Source: Diplonema papillatum (lineage: Eukaryota > Euglenozoa > Diplonemea > Diplonemida > Diplonemidae). From it: DNA of 64,000 nucleotides. Made by a program: the position numbers and the translations under genes. This document shows, piece by piece, positions 10,597 to 19,595 of the stretch (positions are counted from its first letter, which is position 1; the number at the start of each line of letters is the position of its first letter). The notes under the pieces were generated by a model. That model saw only the letters and a list, made by a program, of their open reading frames with translations. It ran no database searches and was not told the DNA's origin. The stretch spans positions 183,656-247,655 of the forward strand of contig JAPJBO010000286.1 of the NCBI GenBank assembly GCA_030068145.1, read 5' to 3'.

Positions 10597-11237
10597 CTTG
10601 ACTACCAATTCTAATTAAATTTGGATCCGACAATAGACGTTGACTACCAATTCTAATTAAATTTGGATCCGACGATAGACGTTGACTACCACTTCTAATT
10701 AAATTTGGGATCCGACATTAGACGTTGACTACCAATTCTAATTAAATTCAGAATCGGAAGTTGGACGTTGACTACCAATTCTAATTAAATTTGGGATCCG
10801 AATTTGGACGTTGACTACCACTTCTAATTAAATTTTGGATACGACATCAGACGTTGACTACGGATTGTAATTAAATTTGGAATCCGAAACTGGACGTTGA
10901 CTACCAATTGTAATTAAATTTGGGATCCGAAACTGGACGTTGCCTAGCAATTCTAATTAAATTTTGGATTTGGCATCAGACGTTGACTACCAAGTCTAAT
11001 TGGTTGTGGATCCGAACCTAGACGTTGACTACCAATTTTAATTAAATTTGGAGCCAAACCTGAACGTTGACTACCAATTCTATTTAAATTTGGAATCGGA
11101 AATTGGACGTTGACTACCAATTCTAATTAAATTCAGGATCGGAAATTGGACGTTGAGTACCGATTCTAATTAGATTTGGGGTTCGGCATCAGACGTTGAC
11201 TACCGGTTCTAACTGAATTTGGATTCAATACTAGGAG
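10597..11237 (+). repeat. Tandem array of a 42-43 bp unit, 15 copies
   Basis: Units start at 10597, 10639, 10681, 10724, 10767, 10810, 10853, 10896, 10939, 10982, 11024, 11066, 11109, 11152 and 11195. Each opens GTTGACTACCAATTCTAATT, continues AAATTTGGATCCGA and ends in a variable GACGTT joint. One isolated unit follows at 11391-11420. The bases are AT-rich compared with the flanks. The array sits just upstream of the RNase H frame and may be the 5' region of that element. Confidence 0.95.
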
Positions 11238-11257
11238 TTGACCGGCGCGGAAATTCT

Positions 11258-11305
11258 TCGATGTACCGTACCGTGCGCTGGGGGGCGCTGCCCCCCAGAC
11301 CCCCC
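11258..11305. repeat. G/C hairpin related to 9907-9955
   Basis: A perfect 9-bp stem CTGGGGGGC-GCT-GCCCCCCAG preceded by TGTACCGTACCGT. The same layout, slightly diverged, lies at 9912-9947. The pair flanks the 9909 frame and the 43-bp array, so they may mark a repeated element boundary. Confidence 0.5.
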
Positions 11306-11493
11306 CTGTCTTACAAATTAGCTTAACCATTTCGTCTGATTCTTGTTCCAACACTGGGTTGGGCTGGGCTGCCCTGGTAGTGCTTGCCTCTTGACTACCA
11401 ATTCTAATTAATTTTGGATCCACCACAGGACCCCGAGGGCGAAAAGGACTTTTCTGCAGAGGAGGAAAAGCTATATAAATCCCTGGCCTCAAC

Positions 11494-12636
11494 GTGGGAA
11501 AAAAAAAAAAAAAAAACTTCTCTGAACAGCAAAAGGTAAGGGCTTACCTGGCCGCCCACCCCGACCTGACGGAAGGCAGAATCCCAGCAACCGGATTCGA
11601 GCTGCGCCCACCGCGGAGGGTGCGAAAGCCCTACGTCATAACATGGACCGAGAGGGCGCTCAGAGAAGCTGAAGCAAGCGGCGATGTCGTCAGAGTAGCA
11701 ACCGACGGGAGCTACCTGGAAAAAGAAGGCAGAGGCGCTGTCGGAATTTGCGTCAACGGCAGGGCCTACGGTGCGAAGATCCATGGGAGGATCAGCTCGA
11801 GCACACAAGCAGAATTGTGTGCGATGATGGTTCTAGCGACTGCACTGAAGGAAGTCAAGCCCCACGCGATGGCCAAGCCGCGAAGCGACAGCATGAGCGC
11901 CATCGCCCGGTTAAGGAACCCCCGCAAAGGGGACCCGGTCGCCATGGTGCTGTGCACTCTCCCAGATGTGCAGTGGGCCAGGGGACACAGCGACAATGCC
12001 GACATCAACGCGGCAGACGTCGCAGCAAACGCCGCTTACCAAAAAAGCAGCACATTCAATGTCGAATGGTGCTACCGCAAGGCCAACGTTGCCAGGCTGT
12101 GCCAACGGTGGCAAGAAGACGATACCGAAGACGACAATGGTGACCTGGTGCAACTCGAAGAAAACGGACTCTTCGCGAGGAGAAACCGTACCGACAGTCG
12201 CGACACCGCGGTCCGTAATCGACTATCTACCGACGTACCACCTCGCTGCCTCAGCGCACAAGCCCTGCGGGCGCTGCGGAACCTGCATGGAGCTACGGAT
12301 CTCCTCCAAGCACTCACCCGTAGAGCCATCATGCCGTTCAAAACCCGCAACGAGTGCGCCGTAGAAGGCTGCTACCACCGAGGAAGTGCAGATCATGTCC
12401 TGACGGCTGGCGATGAACGACATATTCTATGCTACGGACCCGAAGCCAAACTCACGCGCATCTTTGGACAGAGTGAGGTAACGTACAGACAAGTATTGGA
12501 TGAATTTGCAGCCCGCAACACAGCAGTCATACTGTCTGTTTGCGCGCGAGTCCGCTATCAGGAGCCCAGCGGAAAAGCAACAGAATGGGCCACTTGGCTA
12601 ATGCACGAGATCAAGTCTAGCTCGAAGATACGATAA
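11494..12636 (+). CDS. RNase H domain frame of a non-LTR-like retroelement, probably truncated
   Basis: A 380-codon frame beginning at GTG after an in-frame stop at 11476-11478. There is no ATG before about codon 111, inside the domain, so the true N-terminus is missing or supplied by splicing. A 17-base A run gives the Lys run at the start. Residues 65-180 are a type-I RNase H: ATDGSYLE (D71), STQAELC (E107), SDSMSAI (D132), QWARGHSD (H165) and NAADVAANAA (D175), so the catalytic set looks complete. C-terminal of it, C..E-G-C-Y-H...DHV...H..C resembles the Cys/His tail of non-LTR polyproteins. No reverse transcriptase is present nearby. It is probably the 3' part of an element that lost its RT. 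Confidence 0.7.
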   Translation: MGKKKKKNFSEQQKVRAYLAAHPDLTEGRIPATGFELRPPRRVRKPYVITWTERALREAEASGDVVRVATDGSYLEKEGRGAVGICVNGRAYGAKIHGRISSSTQAELCAMMVLATALKEVKPHAMAKPRSDSMSAIARLRNPRKGDPVAMVLCTLPDVQWARGHSDNADINAADVAANAAYQKSSTFNVEWCYRKANVARLCQRWQEDDTEDDNGDLVQLEENGLFARRNRTDSRDTAVRNRLSTDVPPRCLSAQALRALRNLHGATDLLQALTRRAIMPFKTRNECAVEGCYHRGSADHVLTAGDERHILCYGPEAKLTRIFGQSEVTYRQVLDEFAARNTAVILSVCARVRYQEPSGKATEWATWLMHEIKSSSKIR

Positions 12637-13484
12637 CACGGAACATTTTCTTTTGGGAACCCCACCGATCACCACAAGCACGCACTAAGCTGAACTTCAC
12701 AAGCATCCAAAAGGTCGAAAGACACCAATCTGCACGTCCATTCGGATCGTCGGAAACACAAAAATCTTCCCGGCATGCTACAGACTTTTTAACCACGATT
12801 TCCCGAATTTCGGGGATTAGAACAATCCCTGCTGGCCGCGGTAAAAAAGAAAAAAAAATTTTTTTTCTTCTTTTTTTTCTTTCTCTATCTAAAGCGCGTC
12901 ACCAAAACTCCTTGCCAAACAAACAAAGGTCGCAAGACACCAAACTGATCGTCCTTCGGGATCGACGGTAACACAAAAACAAAAAAACAAAACTGACCTC
13001 TAGAGGCGCAAGCACCACGCATGCTCTTCATACGGAACATACCCTCCCTCCCCACCTCTTCCCCATTCCCTCTCTACTCCATTCCCCCCCAGCCTCGAGG
13101 AATCCTCTGAGGGAAATAGGAGTCAAGTCGCTTGCAGTTTTGCAAAACGGAAAGAAGAAGGTTATCGTGCCCGCTGTATTTAGGCGGGGTTTTCGCCGAG
13201 GTTCTTGTGACAAAAAGCGAACTACAACTCTGAAAACTCTGAAGAAAAATAAAAAAAACAAGAAAATAAAAAGGTCGAAAGACACCAATCTGTACGTCCT
13301 ACGGGATCGCCGGAAACACAAAAATAAGGAAAAGCAGAATAGGCGCATGTTTGCCAAGGCATTAGCCGCCGCCGTAGGCCGCGCGGTCGCAAAGAAGAAC
13401 AGGGCCCGCAGCGCTACAAGGCGGCGATTCCCATGCAGCGCCAACACCGGCGCCGCCACCTATGCAGCGCGCCTCCGAAGCGAC
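12637..13484. other. Retroelement 3' region with tail-like repeats
   Basis: A 55-bp sequence (GGTCGAAAGACACCAATCTG, then ACGTCC, GGGATCG, CGGAAACACAAAAA) occurs at 12713-12768, 12926-12981 and 13269-13326. It also occurs at 8158-8210 and, diverged, at about 28505-28540. Repetition after the RNase H frame and A-rich ends suggest a 3' UTR motif of this retroelement family. Between copies are A/T runs (about 12845-12885), one of them a near-palindrome of A8-9 and T8-9. Confidence 0.6.
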
Positions 13485-13577
13485 TTACGCCCGCCGTAGC
13501 AGCACGGAAAGAAGTGAGGAGACCGGAAATTCCCCGCAAAGATGGTCCCTGCACTCTAACTCGTCTCTCTCTCTGTT
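13485..13577 (+). repeat. Dispersed repeat, two copies (second at 25598-25710)
   Basis: Shared blocks are GCGACTTACGCCCGCCGTAG, GATGGTCCCTGCACTCTAAC and TCGTCTCT followed by a CT microsatellite. The copies lie 12 kb apart in the same orientation. A short relative is at about 57225-57250. No coding capacity. Confidence 0.8.
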
Positions 13578-14942
13578 TGTTTGTACGTGGCGGGGGAAGT
13601 TAGCCCGCCGTTATTGTGTGAACATGATCGTCAGGCTGACCACCCCCCCCCCCCCCCCCCCATACACGCTGCCAGCGTTCTCTTTCGAGTTTACGATTGA
13701 TTGTTATTACGAAACAACTGATTCCCGGGAGGGGGTATGTGATGGGTCCCACACTGAGGCAGTGTTGTCCGCAGCCGTGCAGACGTCTGCGTATGCGTCT
13801 GCGTCCGCAGCTTTTGAAAACGCAGACGTAGACGCGTCTGCGGGATGGGCCTGCAGGTCAGCCAGGTATCCTTCATGTACCTCAGGTAAAAAAGAAAGCC
13901 CAGCACTGCAGCTTTGAAGTCCGGAGTGTAAGTGCGCACGTGTGTCTTCGCCGTGCGTGGCGCTGAAAGAGTTTCTCACGTTGCAACTGCTCGAAAGGAA
14001 AAAGCTGGGTCTGGCAGTGATCGTCAGTCAGCCGTCTGCAGGCAACACTGCACTGAGGTGCCGGATTTTTGGCATCGGCGACTGGTTGCTTCCCCCTGAA
14101 GAGAACTCGGTTGTCCTTACAAAGAGAGTTGACGAGCATGTTAGTCGGAGCATCGAGTGTTTTAGCTGCCCGCAAGAAGAAACTTGGTGAAGAGAAACTC
14201 CTAGCACTTAGAAAGAAGCAAAAGGCCGTTACGGAAGCGGAGGGAGAAAAGAGCAGCCCTACTCGCGCGAAGCGATTCTGTGCCAAGGAGATTCGACTGC
14301 GGGCCTCGCGGCATATGGATCCGTGCCATCGAGGTTATGGAAGCAGGCTGTTCCAACTGCAACGACTGGCTGGCGGTACAGAAGACAACCATTCAGCAGC
14401 CAGCCGCACAAACATTCATATCACCGCCGGTGTCGTGGACCCCTCACAATGGAACCCGTGGAAGATACACAAAAACCTGCCGCGCAGGCGGGGGTGCTGC
14501 TGTCCGTTCTATCGGGTTGCCGTTTTTACTGAGGCCAAACTCGGAAGCAATTCGGTCAAAATCCACATTTGAAGACATCCATCATTCGTGTCCTCAAAAA
14601 AAAAAAGAGAACGAAACAGAGGCCAAGCAACATCCAAAACCTGCAAAGAAGGAGCAAAGCACCCCCTGAATGGGCTAGTCTGACACGCTGTCGTCGGGGG
14701 GGGAAGAAGCCCAAGATATTTTGGAAACAAAACGTTTTGCCTTAACTTCTTATGCACTAACACGTGGAATTTGGCAGCTAGCGGATAGAGTGTGCCTGTT
14801 GACCATGTCAATGGGCCAACCAGGCGAGATCGCACGGGGGCAAGGGAGGGTGGGAAGGGTCTGCCATGCGCTTTCTGCTCCCGTTCCTACCGTGTACTAA
14901 AGTAGGGAACACACAGAGATAGTGCGGGAGCAATTGTTTTTG
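13578..14942. other. No confident gene; C19 run and weak coding-like stretch
   Basis: A run of 19 C lies at 13643-13661. Bases about 14138-14290 encode a charged, helix-like peptide from an ATG (MLVGASSVLAARKKKLGEEK...) in a frame open to 14572. It lacks a domain and the rest of the frame looks non-coding. It could be an exon or a gene relic. Confidence 0.3.
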
Positions 14943-15242
14943 CATAAGCGCCAGCTTGGAAGGAAATGCTCGACGATGCTGCCAGACAAAGAACAGAAGG
15001 GATCCCAAGTGCTGTGTAACTACCGAACCATGTGTTGAACGGACGTCAGATCATGCGGGTCTACCCCTACACGACAAATCGCACTAACACAACAGGTCTA
15101 AAGTCCTGAGTGAGAAAACAACACACGGTGGTGCAAGCGAAGAACAAATCAGATTGTGTTTGTCTTGTATTTGCTCCTCTACCTCTATATTTCCTCCCTT
15201 CCATTCGGAGTCGAAGCAGCTACGTCGAGTATTCCTTGCGCA
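14943..15242 (+). repeat. Dispersed repeat family A, copy 2 (longest)
   Basis: Matches 9001-9247 throughout. It adds a longer end with CTCTATATTTCCTCCCTTCC and GAGTCGAAGCAGCTACGTCG, which recurs alone at about 37525-37575. Confidence 0.8.
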
Positions 15243-15348
15243 AAAGCTCCGGCAGAGAACGAAATCTCATCTTCATCCTGCCCACCCGGTCCGCAGCCCC
15301 TGATACAATCCCATACGGGGTTGTCGGAAACACGAATAAAAACGTCAC

Positions 15349-15634
15349 CTACCCTCCCCCGTGTAATTGAGACAGCAGAAAACGCTTGTAATTGAGACAC
15401 TTTTGGGGCTGAGGGCGGGGTGTCTCATTTACACGCGTTTAGGCTAATGCGCATGTACCGATGGGAGCACCACTGGATTGACGCACTGCACGAAATGCAA
15501 TGGGGTGTGTGGGCTCGCTTTGTTAGGCACAGGTGTCACAGTGCCTCAATAGAAGTACATTAGCACTTGCAATTGGGACACTTGTGGGAAGCTACGAAAA
15601 TAGGTGTCTCAATTACCGGGGGGGGGGTAGGTAG
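15349..15634. mobile_element. MITE-like element with inverted ends and probable target duplication
   Basis: The left end CTACCCTCCCCCGTGTAATT continues GAGACA. The right end is its inverse, TGTCTCAATTACC followed by G10 and GTAGGTAG. The flanks AAAACGTCAC (15339-15348) and AAAACGTGTG (15635-15644) share seven bases and may be a decayed 9-10 bp target duplication. Internal direct and inverted copies of the TAATTGAGACAC motif occur at about 15389 and 15570. Non-coding. Confidence 0.55.
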
Positions 15635-15963
15635 AAAACGTGTGAGCGGAGTACTGCAGTCTACGACCCCGCCCCGGACCGCAGCCTTTTGCGTCTCCTG
15701 CGCCGAAAAAGCAAAATTCTTTTGAATAAGCACCCTGCGCTTTAAATGCTCGGGAAAGCCGCCGCCCGGTTGCTAATTTTGGCCGCGTTGCACTACGACG
15801 AAAGCGCGCCAAAGCGACCCTTCTGAGGTCAAGTAGCGGAAGGCAGGCGTAGTGCTGGTAAGCTTGTCAGCACGGTGCCCCACTGATGCAACACGACACC
15901 GACGACAGGTGGAAACGTGCTTCGACACGAAGGGTTGGCTGTCTGCAGACACTCAGGTTCCGC

Positions 15964-16604
15964 GCTGATGATGGTCCGCCTTATGTGTCCGTGGTTAGAG
16001 AACCGAACCACGGCGCAGACCAGTGCGGTGTTGAGCACATATCCATTCCAAGCACGTTCTTGCCACTACAGCAGATACGATACGCACACTAGCATACGAT
16101 ACCTTAAAGGAACCTTTACGACAATGGTCACCCGGAGACTATATCACCCCGGGTCCCTAAGTGCTAACTTGCGCTCTAAGAATAGACAACCCAACTTGTG
16201 GTTGTGTTGTTTCTCTCCACAGCCTTCGTCGAAAGAAGCACCGGGCGGCCCTCCGAGTATTTACCACCCCCAACCTCTCTGCCCCACCTCCAGCCTCTAC
16301 GGTCAACCGGAGGCCTGTGTACCCGGCCTCCGAAACCTCAGAAATACTCCAACAACAAAAGAAAATCTGCAACGAACACATCAGAATCTCAAGCAAACCC
16401 AGGAACCGGCCAGGAGGAATGTAAACACCTGAGGGCCGACGCTGGATGAATACAAAAGCGTTTCCGAGCGCGTAGCCTTCTACAAAATACGCTAAACAAG
16501 TCGAATAGTCGGGCCACAGGTAACACAGAGCACACATGCACACACACACAGACTTCCAGAGAAGGAGGGAACTAAGGAAACCCTTCCCGATCTGGAACCA
16601 CCTA
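15964..16604. other. Repeat-derived intergenic region
   Basis: A family-D copy (15964-16066) is followed by GCCACTACAGCAGATACGAT and CACCCGGAGACTATA.., both of which recur at 37848-37960. The block near 16470-16550 (AAGTCGAATAGTCGG...) has a relative at about 37780-37840, so the two regions share a rearranged repeat. No gene is supported. Confidence 0.5.
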
Positions 16605-16608
16605 CCTA

Positions 16609-16824
16609 GGCATAGTGGTCAAACGATTCGCATGCGATAATAATTATCGCATTATCGCACAAGATTATCGCGTATAATCGGCATGCGATAATATGCGATA
16701 GTCCATAGCACTGTATTCGCCCGGGGTTTTAATCGTGCGATAATGCGAATGAAAATGCGATAATTGGCGCCAATCCCCCAAATGCGATAATATGCGATAA
16801 TGCGAATCGTTTGGCCACTATGCC
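16609..16824. mobile_element. MITE with 30-bp inverted ends and TA target duplication
   Basis: The left end GGCATAGTGGTCAAACGATT + CGCAT is mirrored on the right (ATGCGAATCG, TTTGGCCACTATGCC), with one mismatch in the first 25 bases. TA lies directly outside both ends (16607-16608 and 16825-16826), as expected for Tc1/mariner-type insertion. The interior is built from about ten copies of TGCGATAAT in both orientations, giving a strongly self-pairing sequence. No coding capacity, so it is non-autonomous. Confidence 0.75.
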
Positions 16825-16993
16825 TAGGGCGACCGTGCAGCGCACTGAAAGCCGTACCAAACGAAAACGTTTTGAGCAGGATGAGACGAACCTGCTTTAA
16901 AATATCGCGCCGTCTGCCGATTGGCTGTGGGGTAGGGCTGCAGAATTCAGCGCCCGAATCTAAGCGATGTTTCTCAGCTGAAGGAGGCGAAAC

Positions 16994-17152
16994 CGCGAGA
17001 GTAGCGGGAAAGTAGAAACGGAAACTAGAGTTTTTCGTTGACCGCACTACCCTGAGCTCAAATCCTGGACGTGGTTTCAGGTGGCAAATTTGCAAATGAT
17101 CATGATCAGAAGGTCCTACATGGGCGGTTCAGTTTCCTCACACATTGCATGT
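16994..17152 (+). repeat. Repeat G, with an inverted copy at 22092-22208
   Basis: Contains AAACTAGAGTTTTTCGTTGA, CCGCACTACCCTGAGC, GATCATGATCAGAAGGTCCT and GGGCGGTTCAGTTTCCTCAC. The same blocks occur in reverse at 22092-22208, in intron 1 of the coiled-coil gene, with a middle segment missing. A dispersed element in opposite orientations; non-coding. Confidence 0.75.
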
Positions 17153-17444
17153 CACCAAAGCAGCATGTGGCTAAAGCAGAGAAAGAAGAAAAAGGCCGCT
17201 CCTGGTCCAGGAACGTGACGGTCAACCACAGCTTGCAAAGCTTGAGTCGGAGGCAGCACAGTGCCACAACCCCGTCCGCTCTGCCCTGCGGCTGACCGTC
17301 TCGACGAGCTTGTGTTCAGCGCGAGCGCCAAGCCCCAAGGTGCGCCAAGCCTTGATGCTTTAGTTTGGGAAATCGGTAGCCACTTGACCCGTAGGCCCGT
17401 GGCTCTGCAGTACCGCCGAACACGTGAAGCTTGGCTCCCGTGTA

Positions 17445-17600
17445 AAGGGGGGGGGTCGAATAATAACACCTGTGTAGTCATTTGATTTGTCGAATACTAA
17501 AAAAAATTCCGGGTAGCCGAACAGTAGCAGGATCAAGTAGTGGTAGTGTTTTTAGACAACCAGGCGTGTGTCAAATAAATGTTATTATTCGACCCCCCTT
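17445..17600. mobile_element. MITE family E, copy 1 (copy 2 at 28542-28698)
   Basis: Inverted ends AAGGGGGGGGGTCGAATAAT+AACA and TGTTATTATTCGACCCCCCT+T, flanked by TA on both sides (17443-17444 and 17601-17602). The interior has CCGGGTAGCCGAACAGTAGC and TTTTTAGACAACCAG. The second copy shares about 155 bp at high identity, though its right flank lacks the terminal TTTA. Non-coding and non-autonomous. Confidence 0.7.
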
Positions 17601-18139
17601 TAGCAGGCTTTCCCTCGTGGCTAAAAAAAAAAAAAAAAAAAAACGGGCGAAAACAAGGTGTGGTGGGTGAAACCTGCACCAGGATCATGGCCCACGATTT
17701 CGATTCTGGACCTAGCCTTCCTTGCAGCGCACAAGGAGGGCAGGGGGGACAACCCCCGACCCTGCTTTCAAATACGGCGGAACCACACAAACGAATCCCC
17801 ATCTGGAGCAACCTCGTCTTCCTTGCAGCGGATTATTGAATGCCTTGCCAACGAAAACGTTTTGAGCAGGATGACGGGGGGAACAAACCTGCTTCCAAAA
17901 AAAATATGGCGAAACCGAAGAATCTCATCCCGGTATGACCGGGGGAGACCATGTACGATTTCGACCTTTTCTTTTTCTTCTCTCTTTTATCGGGGGCAGC
18001 AGTCAGTTGTGAGACTGACAGGTGAGCAGCGTCACCTCCCCTAGCGAGCTCTCGGATCAAGCTGCGTCTGATGCAGCTGTTGTATGGATCGCCTACATAC
18101 ACTCACCGCGCGTGCCTTCATTGCGAAGGTTACTGCTGC
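17601..18139. other. Intergenic, repeat fragments
   Basis: An A run (about 17622-17643). A short repeat AACGAAAACGTTTTGAGCAG at about 17849 matches 16859 and is followed in both places by GATGA and CCTGCTT. No gene is supported. Confidence 0.4.
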
Positions 18140-18444
18140 GGCCTTCTGGGTGGCAGCTGTGTCAGGTCAAGTAGCGAGATCTGAGGCCCTGTGATGGCTG
18201 AGTGCACACCTAAGCAGGGCTGCATCCTCGTGTTGTAGCCGTGTTGTGTATAAGGCTTCGTGGGGGCCTGGTCAACCACCTCATCACTATAGGGCACAAA
18301 CCTTTCTCGACAGTGATTGGACAGTCGGGATTGCCGGGGGCGGGTCTCCATGAAGAAGAGAACTGTAAAGCAAGACCTGCCCCCTGCGCCTGCTGTCTCC
18401 GGCTGCTTCGGCAGACGACACATACTACTACTACTACTACTACT
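18140..18444 (+). repeat. Repeat C, 300 bp, second copy at 60809-61116
   Basis: Nearly identical over its full length, from GGCCTTCTGGGTGGCAGCTG to a TAC microsatellite (18423-18444; longer at 61091-61116). The two copies are 42 kb apart in the same orientation. The high identity implies recent spread. No convincing coding frame. Confidence 0.85.
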
Positions 18445-18479
18445 CTCTTTTATCTGATAGGGTGGCCTGATTTTTTTCT

Positions 18480-18662
18480 CTTGTTCTTTTTTCTTTTGAA
18501 GCACCTGCTTAAAAAAGGCTGCTTTGTAGGAAATGGCCTGAAATACTCGAGGAGGCGCCAGACACACGTGAATCTGGGCGTTCAACAAGGAATGAGAAAG
18601 ACCCACTTTGTAGTTGTATTGTTTTCTCCCCCTCTAGCCTCCGTCGAAATGAGCACCCGAGA
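18480..18662 (+). mobile_element. Dispersed element family B, variant copy
   Basis: Family B is about 200-240 bp. It begins with a T-rich run, then AAGCACCTGCTTTGTAGGAA and CTCGAGGAGACTGCC. It ends CCCCCTCTAGCCTCCTTCGA..GGCAGTCCCTCGAGTATTTT, which inversely matches the start (AAATACTCGAGG..ACTGCC). Other copies: about 6070-6275, 19160-19382, 20200-20408, 34960-35102, 36675-36767 (3' part) and 60158-60290 (5' part). Its plus strand can encode LCRKCLRRLPV..KKVN, seen in several unrelated frames. Confidence 0.7.
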
Positions 18663-19159
18663 AACTGGAATGGAACCTGGCGAGCTTCTCGTTGCGGATG
18701 TGCGAATGATTCCTGGGAGGGGCTTCTGGTTAAGAAATTGTCGCCCGCCCCCTCCCCAGGAAAACGAGCGCAACCGCGACGAGTTGGGCCACGATGAAAA
18801 GCGTGCCGAGAGTGACTTCCGGGTCGCGTGTGCCTGGGGCTAGGGGTGACCGGCCCCACGCGGCAGCGGCAGCCCGATTACCATAGTATAACAGAGGGAA
18901 GGGAGTCCACCACCTCCCCTCCACGACCCGCTGAAAAGGATACCAGGCTCCGCGGGGGCCGCCGTCTCAGCGGACTCCTCAGGCTCCCGCTCCTTCCGCT
19001 TCGTGCCCTGTGCAGCCAGAACAGACAACAGTTGCTTCACGACGCCTGCATGGCCAGTTCCGCGCTTGTCCGCAGCGTCGCAGCGGCCTTCGCCGCGGCA
19101 AGGGAATGTGCTCGCTGCCCGCGCTCGAAGCGGTCCCGAACGAATCCGGGCGCTTTTCT
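18663..19159. other. GC-rich stretch, possible gene fragment
   Basis: Bases 19050-19157 encode MASSALVRSVAAAFAAAREC from an ATG with coding-like composition, but run straight into a family-B element. This resembles the way the PDZ gene ends at 34960. It might be a 5' coding fragment truncated by the element. No domain is recognised. Confidence 0.3.
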
Positions 19160-19382
19160 TTTTTGTAAAAGCACCTTGCTTTGTAGGAAATGCTTGAGGA
19201 GACTGCCCCGTTGCGAAAGATCAAAGGAGGTAAACGTGCTGTAGCCCACACGAAACACAAGGTAAATCTGGGTTTAGTGGCGAGCGTAAGCGTTCAACAA
19301 AAAAGACCCACTTTGTAGTTGTATTGTTCTCTCCCCCTCTAGCCTCCTTTGAAATGAGCACAAGGCAGTTCCTCGAGTATTT
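19160..19382 (+). mobile_element. Dispersed element family B, full copy
   Basis: A full-length copy with both subterminal inverted segments, immediately followed by family A (19384-19595). The A and B families share the phrase GGAAATGCTCGA near their starts, so they may be related modules. Confidence 0.7.
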
Positions 19383-19383
19383 T

Positions 19384-19595
19384 ACATGAGCGCCAGCTTG
19401 GAGGAAATGCTCGACAAAAGCTACCAGACAAAGAACCGAAGGGATCCCAAGTGCTGTAGCTACCGAACCACGTGTTGAACGAACGTGTGAGGTCATGCGG
19501 GTCTATCCCTACACGACAAGACACACAAACACAACAGGTCAAAGTCCTGAGTGAGAAAGCAACACACGGTGGTGTAAGCGAAGAACAATCCGACA
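19384..19595 (+). repeat. Dispersed repeat family A, copy 3
   Basis: Matches 9001-9247, from GCGCCAGCTTGGAGGAAATG to the GGTGTAAGCGAAGAACAA segment, then diverges. Confidence 0.75.

Noticed and set aside
10597..11237. CRISPR-like regular repeats
   Set aside because: The 43-bp units are contiguous with no unique spacers, and the context is eukaryotic; it is a tandem satellite.
18828..19244. 138-codon frame as a gene
   Set aside because: Its end is family-B repeat sequence and its start has no upstream support. At most a short fragment at 19050-19157 may be coding.
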